From contig JACPUD010000049.1 in assembly GCA_016192435.1 (NCBI GenBank), positions 1 through 32,567 of the forward strand: a stretch of 32,567 bases of DNA, written 5' to 3'. This document shows, piece after piece, positions 9,471 to 17,421 of the stretch. Source of the stretch: Rhodocyclales bacterium (GTDB lineage: Bacteria > Pseudomonadota > Gammaproteobacteria > Burkholderiales > Rhodocyclaceae). A program made the position numbers and the translations under genes. The stretch's first letter is position 1. Every line of letters begins with the position of its first letter. The notes below the pieces were generated by a model. That model was not told the origin of the DNA. It made no database searches and saw only the letters and a list, made by a program, of their open reading frames with translations.

Positions 9471-10627
9471 TTAGCGTCGGGCTTGGCGGCGTCCTTGGCG
9501 GCGGACGCGCCTGCAGTCGCCGTGCCGTTAGCCGTCGTGGGTGCCGTCTTGGCGGCTCCCTTGATGGCGACCGCCGCGCCGTTGGTGAGGAAGCCGGCGC
9601 CATCGAGCGCGATGGTTTCAGCGCCGGCCAGGCCTTCGAGAATCTCGATGCGGCCGCCGCGTTTGGCGCCGACCTTGACCGGCGTCTGCTGCGCCTTCTT
9701 CTGTCCGTCCACTTCGGCGATGACATACACCACCTTGCCGGCGGGGCGCAGCACGATGCTCTGTTCGGGCACGGTCAGCGCTTCGGCTTTGGCTGAGACA
9801 ATGACGGCGGCATTGACCGTGCCGCCGCCGCGCAGGCTGCCGTCGTTGTCGACGTCGACCAGCACGTCGAGGGTGCGGCTGCCTTCGACAATGCCCGGGC
9901 GGATGTCCTTGATGCGGCTGGCGAAGACCTTGCCCGGCGCCAGCGGCGAGACCAGCCTGACCTCCTGTCCGACTTTCAGGCGCGGGCCGAAACTCTCGGC
10001 GAAGGGCAGGTGGGCGCGCAACTTGTGCGGCGCGACCAGATTGAACAGCGGATCGCCGACCTTGACATAGTCGCCGGGGGAGACGATCTGCACTTCGACG
10101 ATGCCGGCGATCGGCGCCAGCACGCGGGTCTTGCCGACGACGCGGCGGCTGTTGTCGGCGCGCGCCCGCGCGGCCTCGTACTGGGCGGAAAGCGCGGCGC
10201 GCTGGGCGGCCACGTCCTCGCCGGCGTTCTTCGACAGGAAGCCCTTGTCCATCAGCATCTGCTGGCGCTCGGCGAGTTTTTCCTGCTGTTTCGCCAGCGC
10301 CTCGATGCGCCGCGCTTCGGCCTCGTCGGCCTTGTTCTGCAGCGCCACGTCGCCGGCATCGATCACCGCCAGCAGGTCGCCGGCCTTGACCGCGGCGCCG
10401 CTGCGCGCCAGCACTTGCGTGACCCGTCCCGCGACTTCGGCGCCGACCTTCGGGTCGGCCAGCACCTCGAGGGTGCCGAGGGTTTCCAAAACGACCTCGA
10501 AGTCGCCCTTGCTGGCCTGGGTCACGGTGATCAGGGAGGGCGGCGGCACCGCCTTCTTCTGCTCGGTGTTCTGGCCGCAGGCACTGAGCAGGGCCAGAGC
10601 CAGGCCGGCGAGGAGGGCATTGCGCAT
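9467..10627 (-). CDS. RND efflux periplasmic adaptor (membrane fusion protein), lipoprotein
   Basis: A 386-residue adaptor linking the RND permease to an outer-membrane channel. The signal peptide ends in a lipobox LLSAC with Cys17 as the acylation site, so it is probably inner-membrane anchored. A barrel-sandwich half (VLADPKVGAEVAGRVTQVLA) is followed by an alpha-helical hairpin (about residues 95-160), the second lipoyl half (RVLAPIAGIVEVQIVSPGDYV), a beta-barrel and a membrane-proximal domain. The C-terminus is an Ala/Thr/Lys-rich low-complexity tail. The start codon overlaps the last base of the lysA stop (TGATG), so the pump genes appear coupled to lysA translation. Confidence 0.93.
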   Translation of the reverse strand: MRNALLAGLALALLSACGQNTEQKKAVPPPSLITVTQASKGDFEVVLETLGTLEVLADPKVGAEVAGRVTQVLARSGAAVKAGDLLAVIDAGDVALQNKADEAEARRIEALAKQQEKLAERQQMLMDKGFLSKNAGEDVAAQRAALSAQYEAARARADNSRRVVGKTRVLAPIAGIVEVQIVSPGDYVKVGDPLFNLVAPHKLRAHLPFAESFGPRLKVGQEVRLVSPLAPGKVFASRIKDIRPGIVEGSRTLDVLVDVDNDGSLRGGGTVNAAVIVSAKAEALTVPEQSIVLRPAGKVVYVIAEVDGQKKAQQTPVKVGAKRGGRIEILEGLAGAETIALDGAGFLTNGAAVAIKGAAKTAPTTANGTATAGASAAKDAAKPDAK

Positions 10628-11907
10628 CAGGGCAGGACCGATTCCAGAGCGAAGAGTTCCGCGGCGTCCTCGCGGCGCCGTATCAGATGCATGACATCGC
10701 CGTCGACCATGACCTCGGCGGCGCGCGGCCGGCTGTTGTAATTCGAGGCCATGGCCATGCCGTAGGCGCCGGCCGAGAGGATGGCCAGCAGGTCGCCTTC
10801 GCGCAGCGCCAGCAGGCGGTCGTGGCCGAGGAAGTCGCCCGATTCGCAGACCGGGCCGACGATTTCGTAGAGCAGCGCTTGCGTCCGCGCCGCGCCTGTC
10901 GCCGTAGCGTCAGCGCCAACTCTTACGATCTCGTGCCAGGCGTCATAGAGGGCCGGACGCATCAGGTCGTTCATCGCCGCGTCGACCACGGCAAAGTGTT
11001 TCTCCTCGCCGTGCTTCAGCACCTCGACGCGGGTCAGCAACAGGCCCGCATTGCCGACCAGCGAGCGGCCCGGCTCGAAGATCAGCTTCTCGCGGCGTCC
11101 GGCAAGCTTCGCCAGCATCGGCGAAAGATAGTCGGCTGCCGCCGGCGCCGGCTCGTCGGCTTGGTACTGGATGCCGAGGCCGCCGCCAAGGTCGATGTGT
11201 TCGAGGGCAATGCCTGCCTCGGCGAGGCGGTCGACCAGCGCCAGCACCTTGTCCGCGGCCTCCGCCGCCGGCGCCGGATCGAGCAGTTGCGAACCGATAT
11301 GGCAGTCGATGCCCTTCACCGCGATATGCGGCAGGCTCGCAGCGCGACGATACAGATCGAAGGCTGCACCGAAGGCGACACCGAACTTGGCCGTTTTGAG
11401 GCCGGTCGAGATGTAAGGGTGGGTTTTCGCATCGACGTCGGGATTCACGCGCAGCGATACCGGCGCGCGGCGGCCGACGCTGCCCGCGACCTCGCTGAGC
11501 TGGTCGAGCTCGCTGGCCGATTCGACGTTGAAGCAGTGGATGCCGGCTTCGAGCGCCGCGCGCATTTCGGCGCGCGACTTGCCGACGCCGGAAAATACGA
11601 TCTTGTCTGCGCTGCCGCCGGCGGCCAATACGCGGGCCAGCTCGCCGCCGGAGACGATGTCGAAGCCGGCGCCGAGGCGGGCGAACTGGTTCAGGATGGC
11701 CAGATTGGAATTGGCCTTGACCGCGTAGCAGATCAGCGCCCGGTCGAGCAGGCCGCTTGCCTGCAGCGCATCCCGGTAGGCGGCATAGGCGGCCGTCAGC
11801 GCGGCGCGGGAATAGACGTAGCACGGCGTGCCGAAGCGCGTGGCCAGCATGTCCAACGGGACAGCCTCGACTTGGAGGCCATCCCTGCCCATCGCGGTCA
11901 GGCTCAT
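10627..11907 (-). CDS. lysA: diaminopimelate decarboxylase
   Basis: LysA decarboxylates meso-diaminopimelate to L-lysine, the last step of lysine synthesis, using PLP. The 426-residue protein has the PLP Schiff-base lysine in YAVKAN (Lys64), the SGGE, HIGSQ and GGGLG motifs of the alanine-racemase-like barrel, EPGRSLVGNAG for phosphate binding, and the catalytic CESGD with Cys354. The ATG overlaps the lptM stop (ATGA). In many gammaproteobacteria dapF follows lysA; here an RND pump does, and dapF is not in the window. Oddity: residues 330-336 (VGADATA), in a variable stretch just before the catalytic Cys, are encoded by a copy of the dispersed 23-bp motif. Confidence 0.97.
   Translation of the reverse strand: MSLTAMGRDGLQVEAVPLDMLATRFGTPCYVYSRAALTAAYAAYRDALQASGLLDRALICYAVKANSNLAILNQFARLGAGFDIVSGGELARVLAAGGSADKIVFSGVGKSRAEMRAALEAGIHCFNVESASELDQLSEVAGSVGRRAPVSLRVNPDVDAKTHPYISTGLKTAKFGVAFGAAFDLYRRAASLPHIAVKGIDCHIGSQLLDPAPAAEAADKVLALVDRLAEAGIALEHIDLGGGLGIQYQADEPAPAAADYLSPMLAKLAGRREKLIFEPGRSLVGNAGLLLTRVEVLKHGEEKHFAVVDAAMNDLMRPALYDAWHEIVRVGADATATGAARTQALLYEIVGPVCESGDFLGHDRLLALREGDLLAILSAGAYGMAMASNYNSRPRAAEVMVDGDVMHLIRRREDAAELFALESVLP
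10900..10922 (-). repeat. dispersed 23-bp motif, copy 4 (in lysA)
   Basis: Matches the intergenic reference copy at 22 of 23 positions, and the similarity extends a few bases upstream (AAGAG in both). It is in the coding orientation of lysA and is read with the codon GTT for Val330. Near identity between a coding and an intergenic copy cannot be explained by protein constraint. Confidence 0.65.
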
Positions 11908-12071
11908 GGCCGCGACTCTGCGGATTTGTTGCTATGATCCGACGCAGGCGGCGCCGCGGCGGCGCTTGCCTGCGGGGTCGGTTGCGGCAGGGTCAGTGGG
12001 GTTTTGGTGCCGCAGGCGGCGAGGACCGTAAGGCCAAGCAGGGCGGCGGCGAATGAAGGAGTCAGGCGCAT
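11904..12071 (-). CDS. lptM: small lipoprotein, LPS translocon maturation factor-like
   Basis: A 55-residue lipoprotein. A short signal peptide leads to the lipobox LAAC with Cys20, followed directly by GTKTPLTLP, the conserved C-G-x-K-x-P-L-x-L-P signature of the LptM (formerly YifL/LppL) family, and then a Pro/Ala-rich tail. In Escherichia coli LptM assists oxidative maturation of the LptD-LptE lipopolysaccharide translocon. The context supports the call: cyaY is divergent and lysA follows with a 4-nt overlap, the conserved cyaY/lptM/lysA neighbourhood. No strong Shine-Dalgarno is seen. Longer upstream readings would run antisense through cyaY and are rejected. Confidence 0.85.
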   Translation of the reverse strand: MRLTPSFAAALLGLTVLAACGTKTPLTLPQPTPQASAAAAPPASDHSNKSAESRP

Positions 12072-12114
12072 GGCAAATAGGTGTGTCTCGACAGGCGAAG
12101 GATGGTAACACGCG

Positions 12115-12441
12115 ATGGATGAACGGGAATTCATGGCTGCGGCCGATGCGGAACTGGCGCGCATCGAGGCCGCGCTGGAGGTGGCTGCGATGAGCGGGGT
12201 CGCCGAATTCGATTTCGAGACCAAGCCCGGCGGCATCATCGAAATCGAGTGCGAAAACGGCACCAAGATCATCGTCAATCGTCATGGCGCTGCGCGCGAA
12301 ATCTGGCTGGCGGCGAAATCGGGCGGCTATCACTTCCGCCCCGAGGGCGGCAAGTGGGTCGGCACGCGCGACGCCGAGGAGTTGCTGGCGGCATTGGCGC
12401 GTACGCTGTCGGAGCAGTCCGGCGTGAGGATTGCGCTTTAA
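12115..12441 (+). CDS. cyaY: iron-sulfur cluster assembly protein CyaY (bacterial frataxin)
   Basis: Frataxin homologue of 108 residues that binds iron through an acidic first helix and modulates cysteine desulfurase IscS during Fe-S cluster assembly. The acidic helix MDEREFMAAADAELARIEAAL is followed by the beta sheet with IIEIECENGTKIIVNRHGAAREIWLAAKSGGYHF, including the conserved N-x-Q/H and W of the sheet surface. The ATG at 12115 is preceded by AAGGA at 12098-12102, rather far away. It is divergent from lptM across 43 bp and its stop overlaps the convergent mrcA stop. Confidence 0.95.
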   Translation: MDEREFMAAADAELARIEAALEVAAMSGVAEFDFETKPGGIIEIECENGTKIIVNRHGAAREIWLAAKSGGYHFRPEGGKWVGTRDAEELLAALARTLSEQSGVRIAL

Positions 12442-14837
12442 TTCTTCTTGTCGCCGGGCACTGCCGTGGCGGGCTTTTCGGCGGCCGGCTTGTCAACGAT
12501 GAGTTTCGGCTTGGCGTCCCTGACCGGCGCTGGTGCCTGATGGAGTTCCTGCTTCGGCGGCTCCACCTCTTCTGCCGGCGAGGGTGGCAGATACTCCTTG
12601 TAGATGAGCTCGCTGTTGGTCTTGCCGGAGGGATCCTCGGCCTTGATCGAGACGAGGCCTGGCGGCGCCTCCTGCCAGCTTTCGGGTATGCCCTTCAGGG
12701 CATGCTCCATGTAGCCGATCCAGATCGGCAGCGCCGCCGCGCCGCCGGTTTCGCCGTTGCCCATGCGCCGCGGCTGATCGAAGCCGATCCAGGCAATGCC
12801 GACCACGGTCGGTTGGTAGCCGCAGAACCAGGCATCGATATAGTCGTTGGTGGTGCCGGTCTTGCCCGCCAGGTCGCCGCGTTTGAGCACGGCGGCTGCG
12901 CGCGTGGCGGTGCCGCGGCGCACCACGTCGTGCATCATGCTGTCCATCAGCCAGGCGTTGCGGGCATCGATCGCGCGCAATGATTCGTCACCCGCCACGG
13001 CGGGCTGCAGGGCCGCCAGCACGGCGCCCTTGTCGTCGAGAATCTGGCGCACGATGTAAGGCTCGATGCGGTAGCCGCCATTGGCGAAGACCGAATAGGC
13101 GGCAAGCTGCTGCCAGGGTGTCACGGATCCGGCGCCCAGCGCCAGCGTCAGGTAGGGCGGATGCTTGTCGGCATCGAAGCCGAAACGCGTCACGTAATCC
13201 TGGGCGTAATTGGTGCCGATGGAACGCAGCAGGCGAATCGAAACCATGTTCTTGGACTTCGCCAGCGCGGTGCGCAGGGTCATCGGCCCGTCGTATTTGC
13301 CGTCATAGTTCTTCGGCTCCCAGGCCTGGGAGCCGGTCTCTTCGGCGGAGATGGAAACGGGTTCGTCGGGGATCACCGAGGCCGGCGTGTAGCCCTTTTC
13401 CAGGCCGGCGGAGTAGATGAAGGGCTTGAAACTGGAGCCGGGCTGGCGCCAGGCCTGGGTGACGTGGTTGAACTTGCTGCGATTGAAATCGAAACCGCCG
13501 ATCAGTGCCCGGATCGCCCCGTCGATCGGACTGGCGGCGACGAAAGCTGCCTCGACCTCGGGCAACTGGACGATCTGCCAGCTCTTGTCGGATTTCTGCA
13601 CGCGAATCACCGCCCCGCGTCGCAGCCGCTTGTTCGGCGTCGCCTTGTCGTCCAGCATGCGGGCGGCGAACTTGAGGCCGTCGCCGCTGATGCTGAGCAC
13701 TTCGCCGCCGCGCAAGTAGGCGCGCACCAGCTTGGGCGTGGCCTCGAGCACGATGGCCGGTAACAGGTCGTCGCTGTCGTCGTAATCGGTCAGGAGTTCT
13801 TCCAGTTCCTCGTCGTTGTCCGCGCCGGTGTCTTTCAGCACGACGTAGGCTTCGGCGCCGCGATAGCCGTGGCGGCGGTCGTAGTCCATGACCCCGCGCC
13901 GCACCGCCAGGTAGGCGGCCTGCTGTTCGCTGCGGTCGATGGTGGTGATGACGCGCAGGCCGCGGCTGTAGACATCGTCCGGAAAGCGCTCGGCGGCAAT
14001 CTGGCGCGCCATCTCGGCGACATACTGGGCGCGCACGCCGAAGTCGTTGACGTCGCGCTTGATGTGCAGGGTTTCCGCCGGCGCCGCCGCCAGCTGCGCG
14101 TCGTCGATGAAGTTGAGCTCGTGCATGCGGCGCAGGACATAGCGCTGGCGTAATTGCGCCCGCTTTGGATTGGCCACCGGATTGTAGGCCGAAGGCGCCT
14201 TGGGCAAACCGGCGAGCATGGCCGCCTCGGCGACCGTGACATCCTTCAGCGCTTTGCCGAAATAAATCTGCGCCGCGGCCGAGAAGCCGTAGGCCCGTTG
14301 TCCGAGATAGATCTGGTTGAGGTAGATCTCAAGAATCTGGTCCTTGCCCAGATTGTGCTCGATTTTGAAAGCCAGTAACATTTCGTAAAGCTTGCGCGTC
14401 AGGGTCTTTTCGCTGGAAAGGAAAAAATTGCGCGCTACCTGCATGGTGATGGTCGATGCGCCCTGACGCTTGCCGCCGCCGACGAAATTCGAATACGCAG
14501 CACGCAGCACACCCAGCGTGTCGATCCCGGGATGCTGGTAAAAGCGTTCGTCTTCGGCGGCAAGAATGGCTTGTATCATTACCGCCGGAACGTCCTTGAT
14601 ATGGACAAAGTCGCGCCGCTCTTCGCCGAACTCGCCGATCAAGTGTCCGTCGCTGGAGTAAACCCGCAACGGAATCTTCGGCTGATAGTCGGTCAGCACT
14701 TCCACCGAGGGAAGTTGTGGATAGGCGAGGATCAGCACGATGCCGGCAAGAGCGGCGACACTCAACACGGCGCCACCGACCAGGAGCAGGGAATACAGTA
14801 TCCAGCGGGCGGGTGCGGTCAGGGCGGAAATGGGCAC
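12438..14837 (-). CDS. mrcA: penicillin-binding protein 1A, bifunctional peptidoglycan glycosyltransferase/transpeptidase
   Basis: A 799-residue class A PBP that polymerises lipid II and cross-links peptidoglycan. There is an N-terminal membrane anchor (about 12-38). The GT51 domain shows catalytic Glu95 in AAEDERFYQHPGID and the GGKRQGASTITMQ and KxxExxLNxxYLG motifs. The transpeptidase domain has SSFK (catalytic Ser468), SKN (528-530) and KTGT (659-662). An acidic stretch at residues 336-358 lies in the inter-domain region, and the tail is Pro/Lys-rich. The start is GTG at 14837; no in-frame ATG lies between an upstream stop and residue 87. It is divergent from pilM, as in many Proteobacteria. 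Confidence 0.97.
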   Translation of the reverse strand: MPISALTAPARWILYSLLLVGGAVLSVAALAGIVLILAYPQLPSVEVLTDYQPKIPLRVYSSDGHLIGEFGEERRDFVHIKDVPAVMIQAILAAEDERFYQHPGIDTLGVLRAAYSNFVGGGKRQGASTITMQVARNFFLSSEKTLTRKLYEMLLAFKIEHNLGKDQILEIYLNQIYLGQRAYGFSAAAQIYFGKALKDVTVAEAAMLAGLPKAPSAYNPVANPKRAQLRQRYVLRRMHELNFIDDAQLAAAPAETLHIKRDVNDFGVRAQYVAEMARQIAAERFPDDVYSRGLRVITTIDRSEQQAAYLAVRRGVMDYDRRHGYRGAEAYVVLKDTGADNDEELEELLTDYDDSDDLLPAIVLEATPKLVRAYLRGGEVLSISGDGLKFAARMLDDKATPNKRLRRGAVIRVQKSDKSWQIVQLPEVEAAFVAASPIDGAIRALIGGFDFNRSKFNHVTQAWRQPGSSFKPFIYSAGLEKGYTPASVIPDEPVSISAEETGSQAWEPKNYDGKYDGPMTLRTALAKSKNMVSIRLLRSIGTNYAQDYVTRFGFDADKHPPYLTLALGAGSVTPWQQLAAYSVFANGGYRIEPYIVRQILDDKGAVLAALQPAVAGDESLRAIDARNAWLMDSMMHDVVRRGTATRAAAVLKRGDLAGKTGTTNDYIDAWFCGYQPTVVGIAWIGFDQPRRMGNGETGGAAALPIWIGYMEHALKGIPESWQEAPPGLVSIKAEDPSGKTNSELIYKEYLPPSPAEEVEPPKQELHQAPAPVRDAKPKLIVDKPAAEKPATAVPGDKKN

Positions 14838-14866
14838 GAAGGGATGGAGTGATGGTGGCGGGTTGA

Positions 14867-14872
14867 ATTATA
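14867..14872 (-). promoter_or_regulatory. putative -10 element of mrcA
   Basis: A perfect TATAAT on the minus strand, 29 bp upstream of the mrcA GTG, inside an AT-rich pocket of an otherwise GC-rich region. No good -35 box is found at 16-18 bp spacing, so the promoter may depend on an activator. Predicted leader is about 22 nt. Confidence 0.45.
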
Positions 14873-14921
14873 GCTGTGGCGCTGGAGACACGTCGCGAGC
14901 AATCAACCGTGATAATTTTGC

Positions 14922-14950
14922 TTTACAGTCGATATAGTTGCTGCTAGCAT
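14922..14950 (+). promoter_or_regulatory. putative sigma70-type promoter of pilMNOPQ
   Basis: TTTACA (14922-14927) and TAGCAT (14945-14950) are separated by 17 bp, five and four matches to consensus. The predicted start is near 14957, giving a leader of about 50 nt that is strikingly AT-rich. Other weak -10-like sequences exist at 14960-14972, so the exact start is uncertain. Confidence 0.45.
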
Positions 14951-15005
14951 CTGAAGTAAATTATCTGTATAGCTTGTAACGCAATATTTTTAAAGGAAAA
15001 ATCCT

Positions 15006-16097
15006 TTGCAGATCGATGTCTCGGCACTCAAGTCGATCTTTAACCCGAAGCTGCGTCCGCTGATCGGCGTGGACATCAGTTCAACCGCGGTCAAGATGGT
15101 TGAACTGGTCGATGCCGGCAAGGGGCAGCCGCGGGTCGAGCGCTATGCGATCGAACCCCTGCCGAAGGATGCCGTGGTGGATGGCAATCTGGCGTCGCTC
15201 GATGCCGTCGCGGAAACCCTGCAGCGCTGCTGGAAACGACTCGGCACCTCGACGCGCTTCATCGCCATGGCGTTGCCGACGGCAGCGGTCATCACCAAGA
15301 AGATCACGCTGCCGGCGAATCTGCGCGAACAGGAGATGGAGGTCCAGGTCGAGTCGGAAGCCAACCAATACATTCCGTTTGCGCTGGAGGAGGTCAATCT
15401 CGACTTCCAGGTGGTCGGGCCGGCGCCGGGAAGTCCCGATGACGTCGAAGTGCTGCTGGCGGCTTCGCGCAAGGAGAAGGTCGAAGACCGGGTCGCCGCG
15501 GCCGAAGTGGCCGAGTTGAAGCCGGTGGTGATGGATGTCGAAGCCTATGCGACGCAGGCGGCCTACGAGTTGGTGACCAAGCAGTTGCCGCGCGAAGGCG
15601 CCGACCAGGTCGTGGCTCTGGTTGACGTGGGCGCCTCGGCCATGAAGATCACCGTCATGAAGGATGACCAGCAGCTCTATGCGCGCGAACAGGCCTTCGG
15701 TGGTTCGCAGCTGACCGACGAGATCATGCGCGCTTACGGCATGGGACCCGACGAAGCCGAAAATCTGAAGCGCTCCGGCACGCCGCCCGACAACTACGAA
15801 GCGGAGATCCTGCATCCCTTCATTGAAAACATGGCGCAGGAAGTCGCTCGCGCACTGCAGTTCTTTTTCACCTCGACGCCGCACAACGAAGTGCATCACA
15901 TCATTCTTGCCGGCGGCTCGGCGCTGATTCCAGGCGTCGCCGAAATCGTCGGCCAGCGCACCAACGTCAACACCATTCTTGCCGATCCCTTCGCCGGTAT
16001 GGCCATCGCGCCGCGCATTCGAGCCAAACAGCTGGCCGCCGATGCGCCCTCGCTGATGGTGGCTTGCGGACTGGCCCTGAGGAAGTTCGATCAATGA
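15006..16097 (+). CDS. pilM: type IV pilus assembly ATPase-like protein PilM
   Basis: PilM is a cytoplasmic actin-like (FtsA/MreB fold) protein of the type IV pilus alignment subcomplex; it binds the N-terminal tail of PilN. The 363-residue product has LIGVDISSTAVKMVEL (phosphate 1), ALVDVGASAMKITVM (phosphate 2) and ILAGGSALIPGV (adenosine motif). The start is TTG at 15006, supported by AAAGGA at 14992-14997 at ideal spacing; the next in-frame ATG would remove the phosphate-1 strand. The stop overlaps the pilN ATG by 4 nt. It heads the five-gene pilMNOPQ operon. Confidence 0.95.
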   Translation: MQIDVSALKSIFNPKLRPLIGVDISSTAVKMVELVDAGKGQPRVERYAIEPLPKDAVVDGNLASLDAVAETLQRCWKRLGTSTRFIAMALPTAAVITKKITLPANLREQEMEVQVESEANQYIPFALEEVNLDFQVVGPAPGSPDDVEVLLAASRKEKVEDRVAAAEVAELKPVVMDVEAYATQAAYELVTKQLPREGADQVVALVDVGASAMKITVMKDDQQLYAREQAFGGSQLTDEIMRAYGMGPDEAENLKRSGTPPDNYEAEILHPFIENMAQEVARALQFFFTSTPHNEVHHIILAGGSALIPGVAEIVGQRTNVNTILADPFAGMAIAPRIRAKQLAADAPSLMVACGLALRKFDQ

Positions 16098-16660
16098 TCC
16101 GGATCAATCTCCTTCCTCATCGCGAGGAGAAGCGCAAGGCGCGGCGCCAGCAGTTTTATGTGCTGCTCGGCCTGGTGTCGGTACTGGCGGCCCTGATCTG
16201 GTTTCTCGGTTTTTCGCTGATCAACCGGGAGATTGCCGTACAAGGCGAGAAGAATGAATTCCTCAAGCGCGAAATCGCTTCGCTGGACAAGGAAATCAGC
16301 GAAATCAACAAAATCCAGGAACAAACCAACGCATTGCTGGCCCGCAAGCGCGTGATCGAGGCATTGCAGGCCAATCGCACTGAAACCGTGCACCTGTTCA
16401 ATGAGTTGGCGAAGCAGGTTCCGGAAGGCATCTACCTGCGCACGTTGACGCAAACCGGGCCGAAACTGGCGATAGCGGGCTACGCGCAATCCAACGCACG
16501 GATCACCACGCTGATGAACAACCTTGAAGAGTCGCCCCTGCTCGAACGGGCGACACTGATAGAAACCAAAGCCGAGGTCGTCGCCAATCGACGTCTCAAT
16601 GCATTCAGCATTACAACCGTGATTTCGCGCCAGACCGCGGCTGCGCCGGGGAAAAAGTGA
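16094..16660 (+). CDS. pilN: type IV pilus inner-membrane assembly protein PilN
   Basis: A bitopic inner-membrane protein of 188 residues that pairs with PilO and, through its cytoplasmic tail, with PilM. The tail MIRINLLPHREEKRKARR carries the INLLPxR motif known to dock in PilM. A membrane helix follows (about 22-43), then a coiled coil (about 48-95) and a small ferredoxin-like periplasmic domain. The ATG at 16094 overlaps the pilM stop; a longer upstream reading within pilM is discarded because the INLLP motif normally sits at the N-terminus. The stop overlaps the pilO start by one base. Confidence 0.95.
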   Translation: MIRINLLPHREEKRKARRQQFYVLLGLVSVLAALIWFLGFSLINREIAVQGEKNEFLKREIASLDKEISEINKIQEQTNALLARKRVIEALQANRTETVHLFNELAKQVPEGIYLRTLTQTGPKLAIAGYAQSNARITTLMNNLEESPLLERATLIETKAEVVANRRLNAFSITTVISRQTAAAPGKK

Positions 16661-17421
16661 TGAAGCTGCCTGCCCTGCCTGCTTCCCTGTCCTCGCTGTT
16701 CAAGCGCAAGTCGGCTGCCGAACGCCTGGCCGAAAAGCAGGCTGTCAAGGTCGAGCCGGCCGCCCCCAAGCGCCCGCTGATCGATTTCCAGCAGTTGGCC
16801 ATGGATTTCAAGACCCTGGATCCCAAGGATCCGGGCTTGTGGCCTCTCGCGCCGCGCATAGTGATTCTGCTCAGCCTGTTTGCCGGCTTGCTGGCTACCG
16901 CCTGGGGCTTCGGCGCGCTCGGCTGGAGCGTCCAGCTGGAGGAACTCGAGGCACAGAAACAACAGGAAGCCACGCACAAGGAAGCCTGGCTGAAAAAGAA
17001 AAAGCAGGCCGTGAACCTGGACGAGTATCGTCGCCAACTGGCCGAAATCGACCGTTCCTTTGGCGCTTTGCTCAAGCAACTGCCGAATCGGGCCGAAATG
17101 GGCGACATGCTGGTCGATATCAACAAGGCCGCACAGGGTCGCGGCCTGGCCGTCGAACTCTTCCGGCCGGGTGGCGAGGCGCCCAAGGAGTTCTATGCCG
17201 AGGTGCCGATTACCCTCAATCTCACGGGCACCTACCACGACATTGGTGCATTCACCGGGGATATCGCCAAGCTGCCCCGCATCGTGACCCTGAATGACAT
17301 CAGTTTGACCGCGAATCCCAACGCGACCCTGGCGATGAGAACCACGGCGAAGACCTTCCGCTACCTCGATGAAGCGGAGATTGCCAACCAGAAGAAAGCG
17401 GCCAAGGGAGGCAAGAAATGA
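16660..17421 (+). CDS. pilO: type IV pilus inner-membrane assembly protein PilO
   Basis: PilO (253 residues) forms heterodimers with PilN and positions the pilus machine below the secretin. A cytoplasmic N-terminal segment of about 65 residues is longer than in the shortest homologues. It is followed by a membrane helix (about 68-90, VILLSLFAGLLATAWGFGAL), a coiled coil rich in Lys/Glu/Gln (about 95-125), and a periplasmic domain ending with a lysine-rich tail. The ATG at 16660 overlaps the pilN stop as TGATG; a GTG codon one position upstream is an alternative start. The stop overlaps the pilP ATG by 4 nt. Confidence 0.94.
   Translation: MKLPALPASLSSLFKRKSAAERLAEKQAVKVEPAAPKRPLIDFQQLAMDFKTLDPKDPGLWPLAPRIVILLSLFAGLLATAWGFGALGWSVQLEELEAQKQQEATHKEAWLKKKKQAVNLDEYRRQLAEIDRSFGALLKQLPNRAEMGDMLVDINKAAQGRGLAVELFRPGGEAPKEFYAEVPITLNLTGTYHDIGAFTGDIAKLPRIVTLNDISLTANPNATLAMRTTAKTFRYLDEAEIANQKKAAKGGKK

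Noticed and set aside
6252..10070. 1272-residue open frame on the plus strand opposite the RND permease and adaptor
   Set aside because: Antisense shadow produced by GC-rich codon bias; low-complexity His/Arg/Asp-rich product, no family features, and the minus strand encodes two clear proteins.
12072..12114. Divergent promoters between lptM and cyaY
   Set aside because: The gap is only 43 bp and no convincing -35/-10 pair was seen on either strand; promoters may lie inside the opposing genes.
16403..16411. Further partial hits to the dispersed motif, such as GAGTTGGCG in pilN and GGTTGGCGC near 9305
   Set aside because: They match only the first 8 to 9 bases and diverge after that, so they are compatible with chance.
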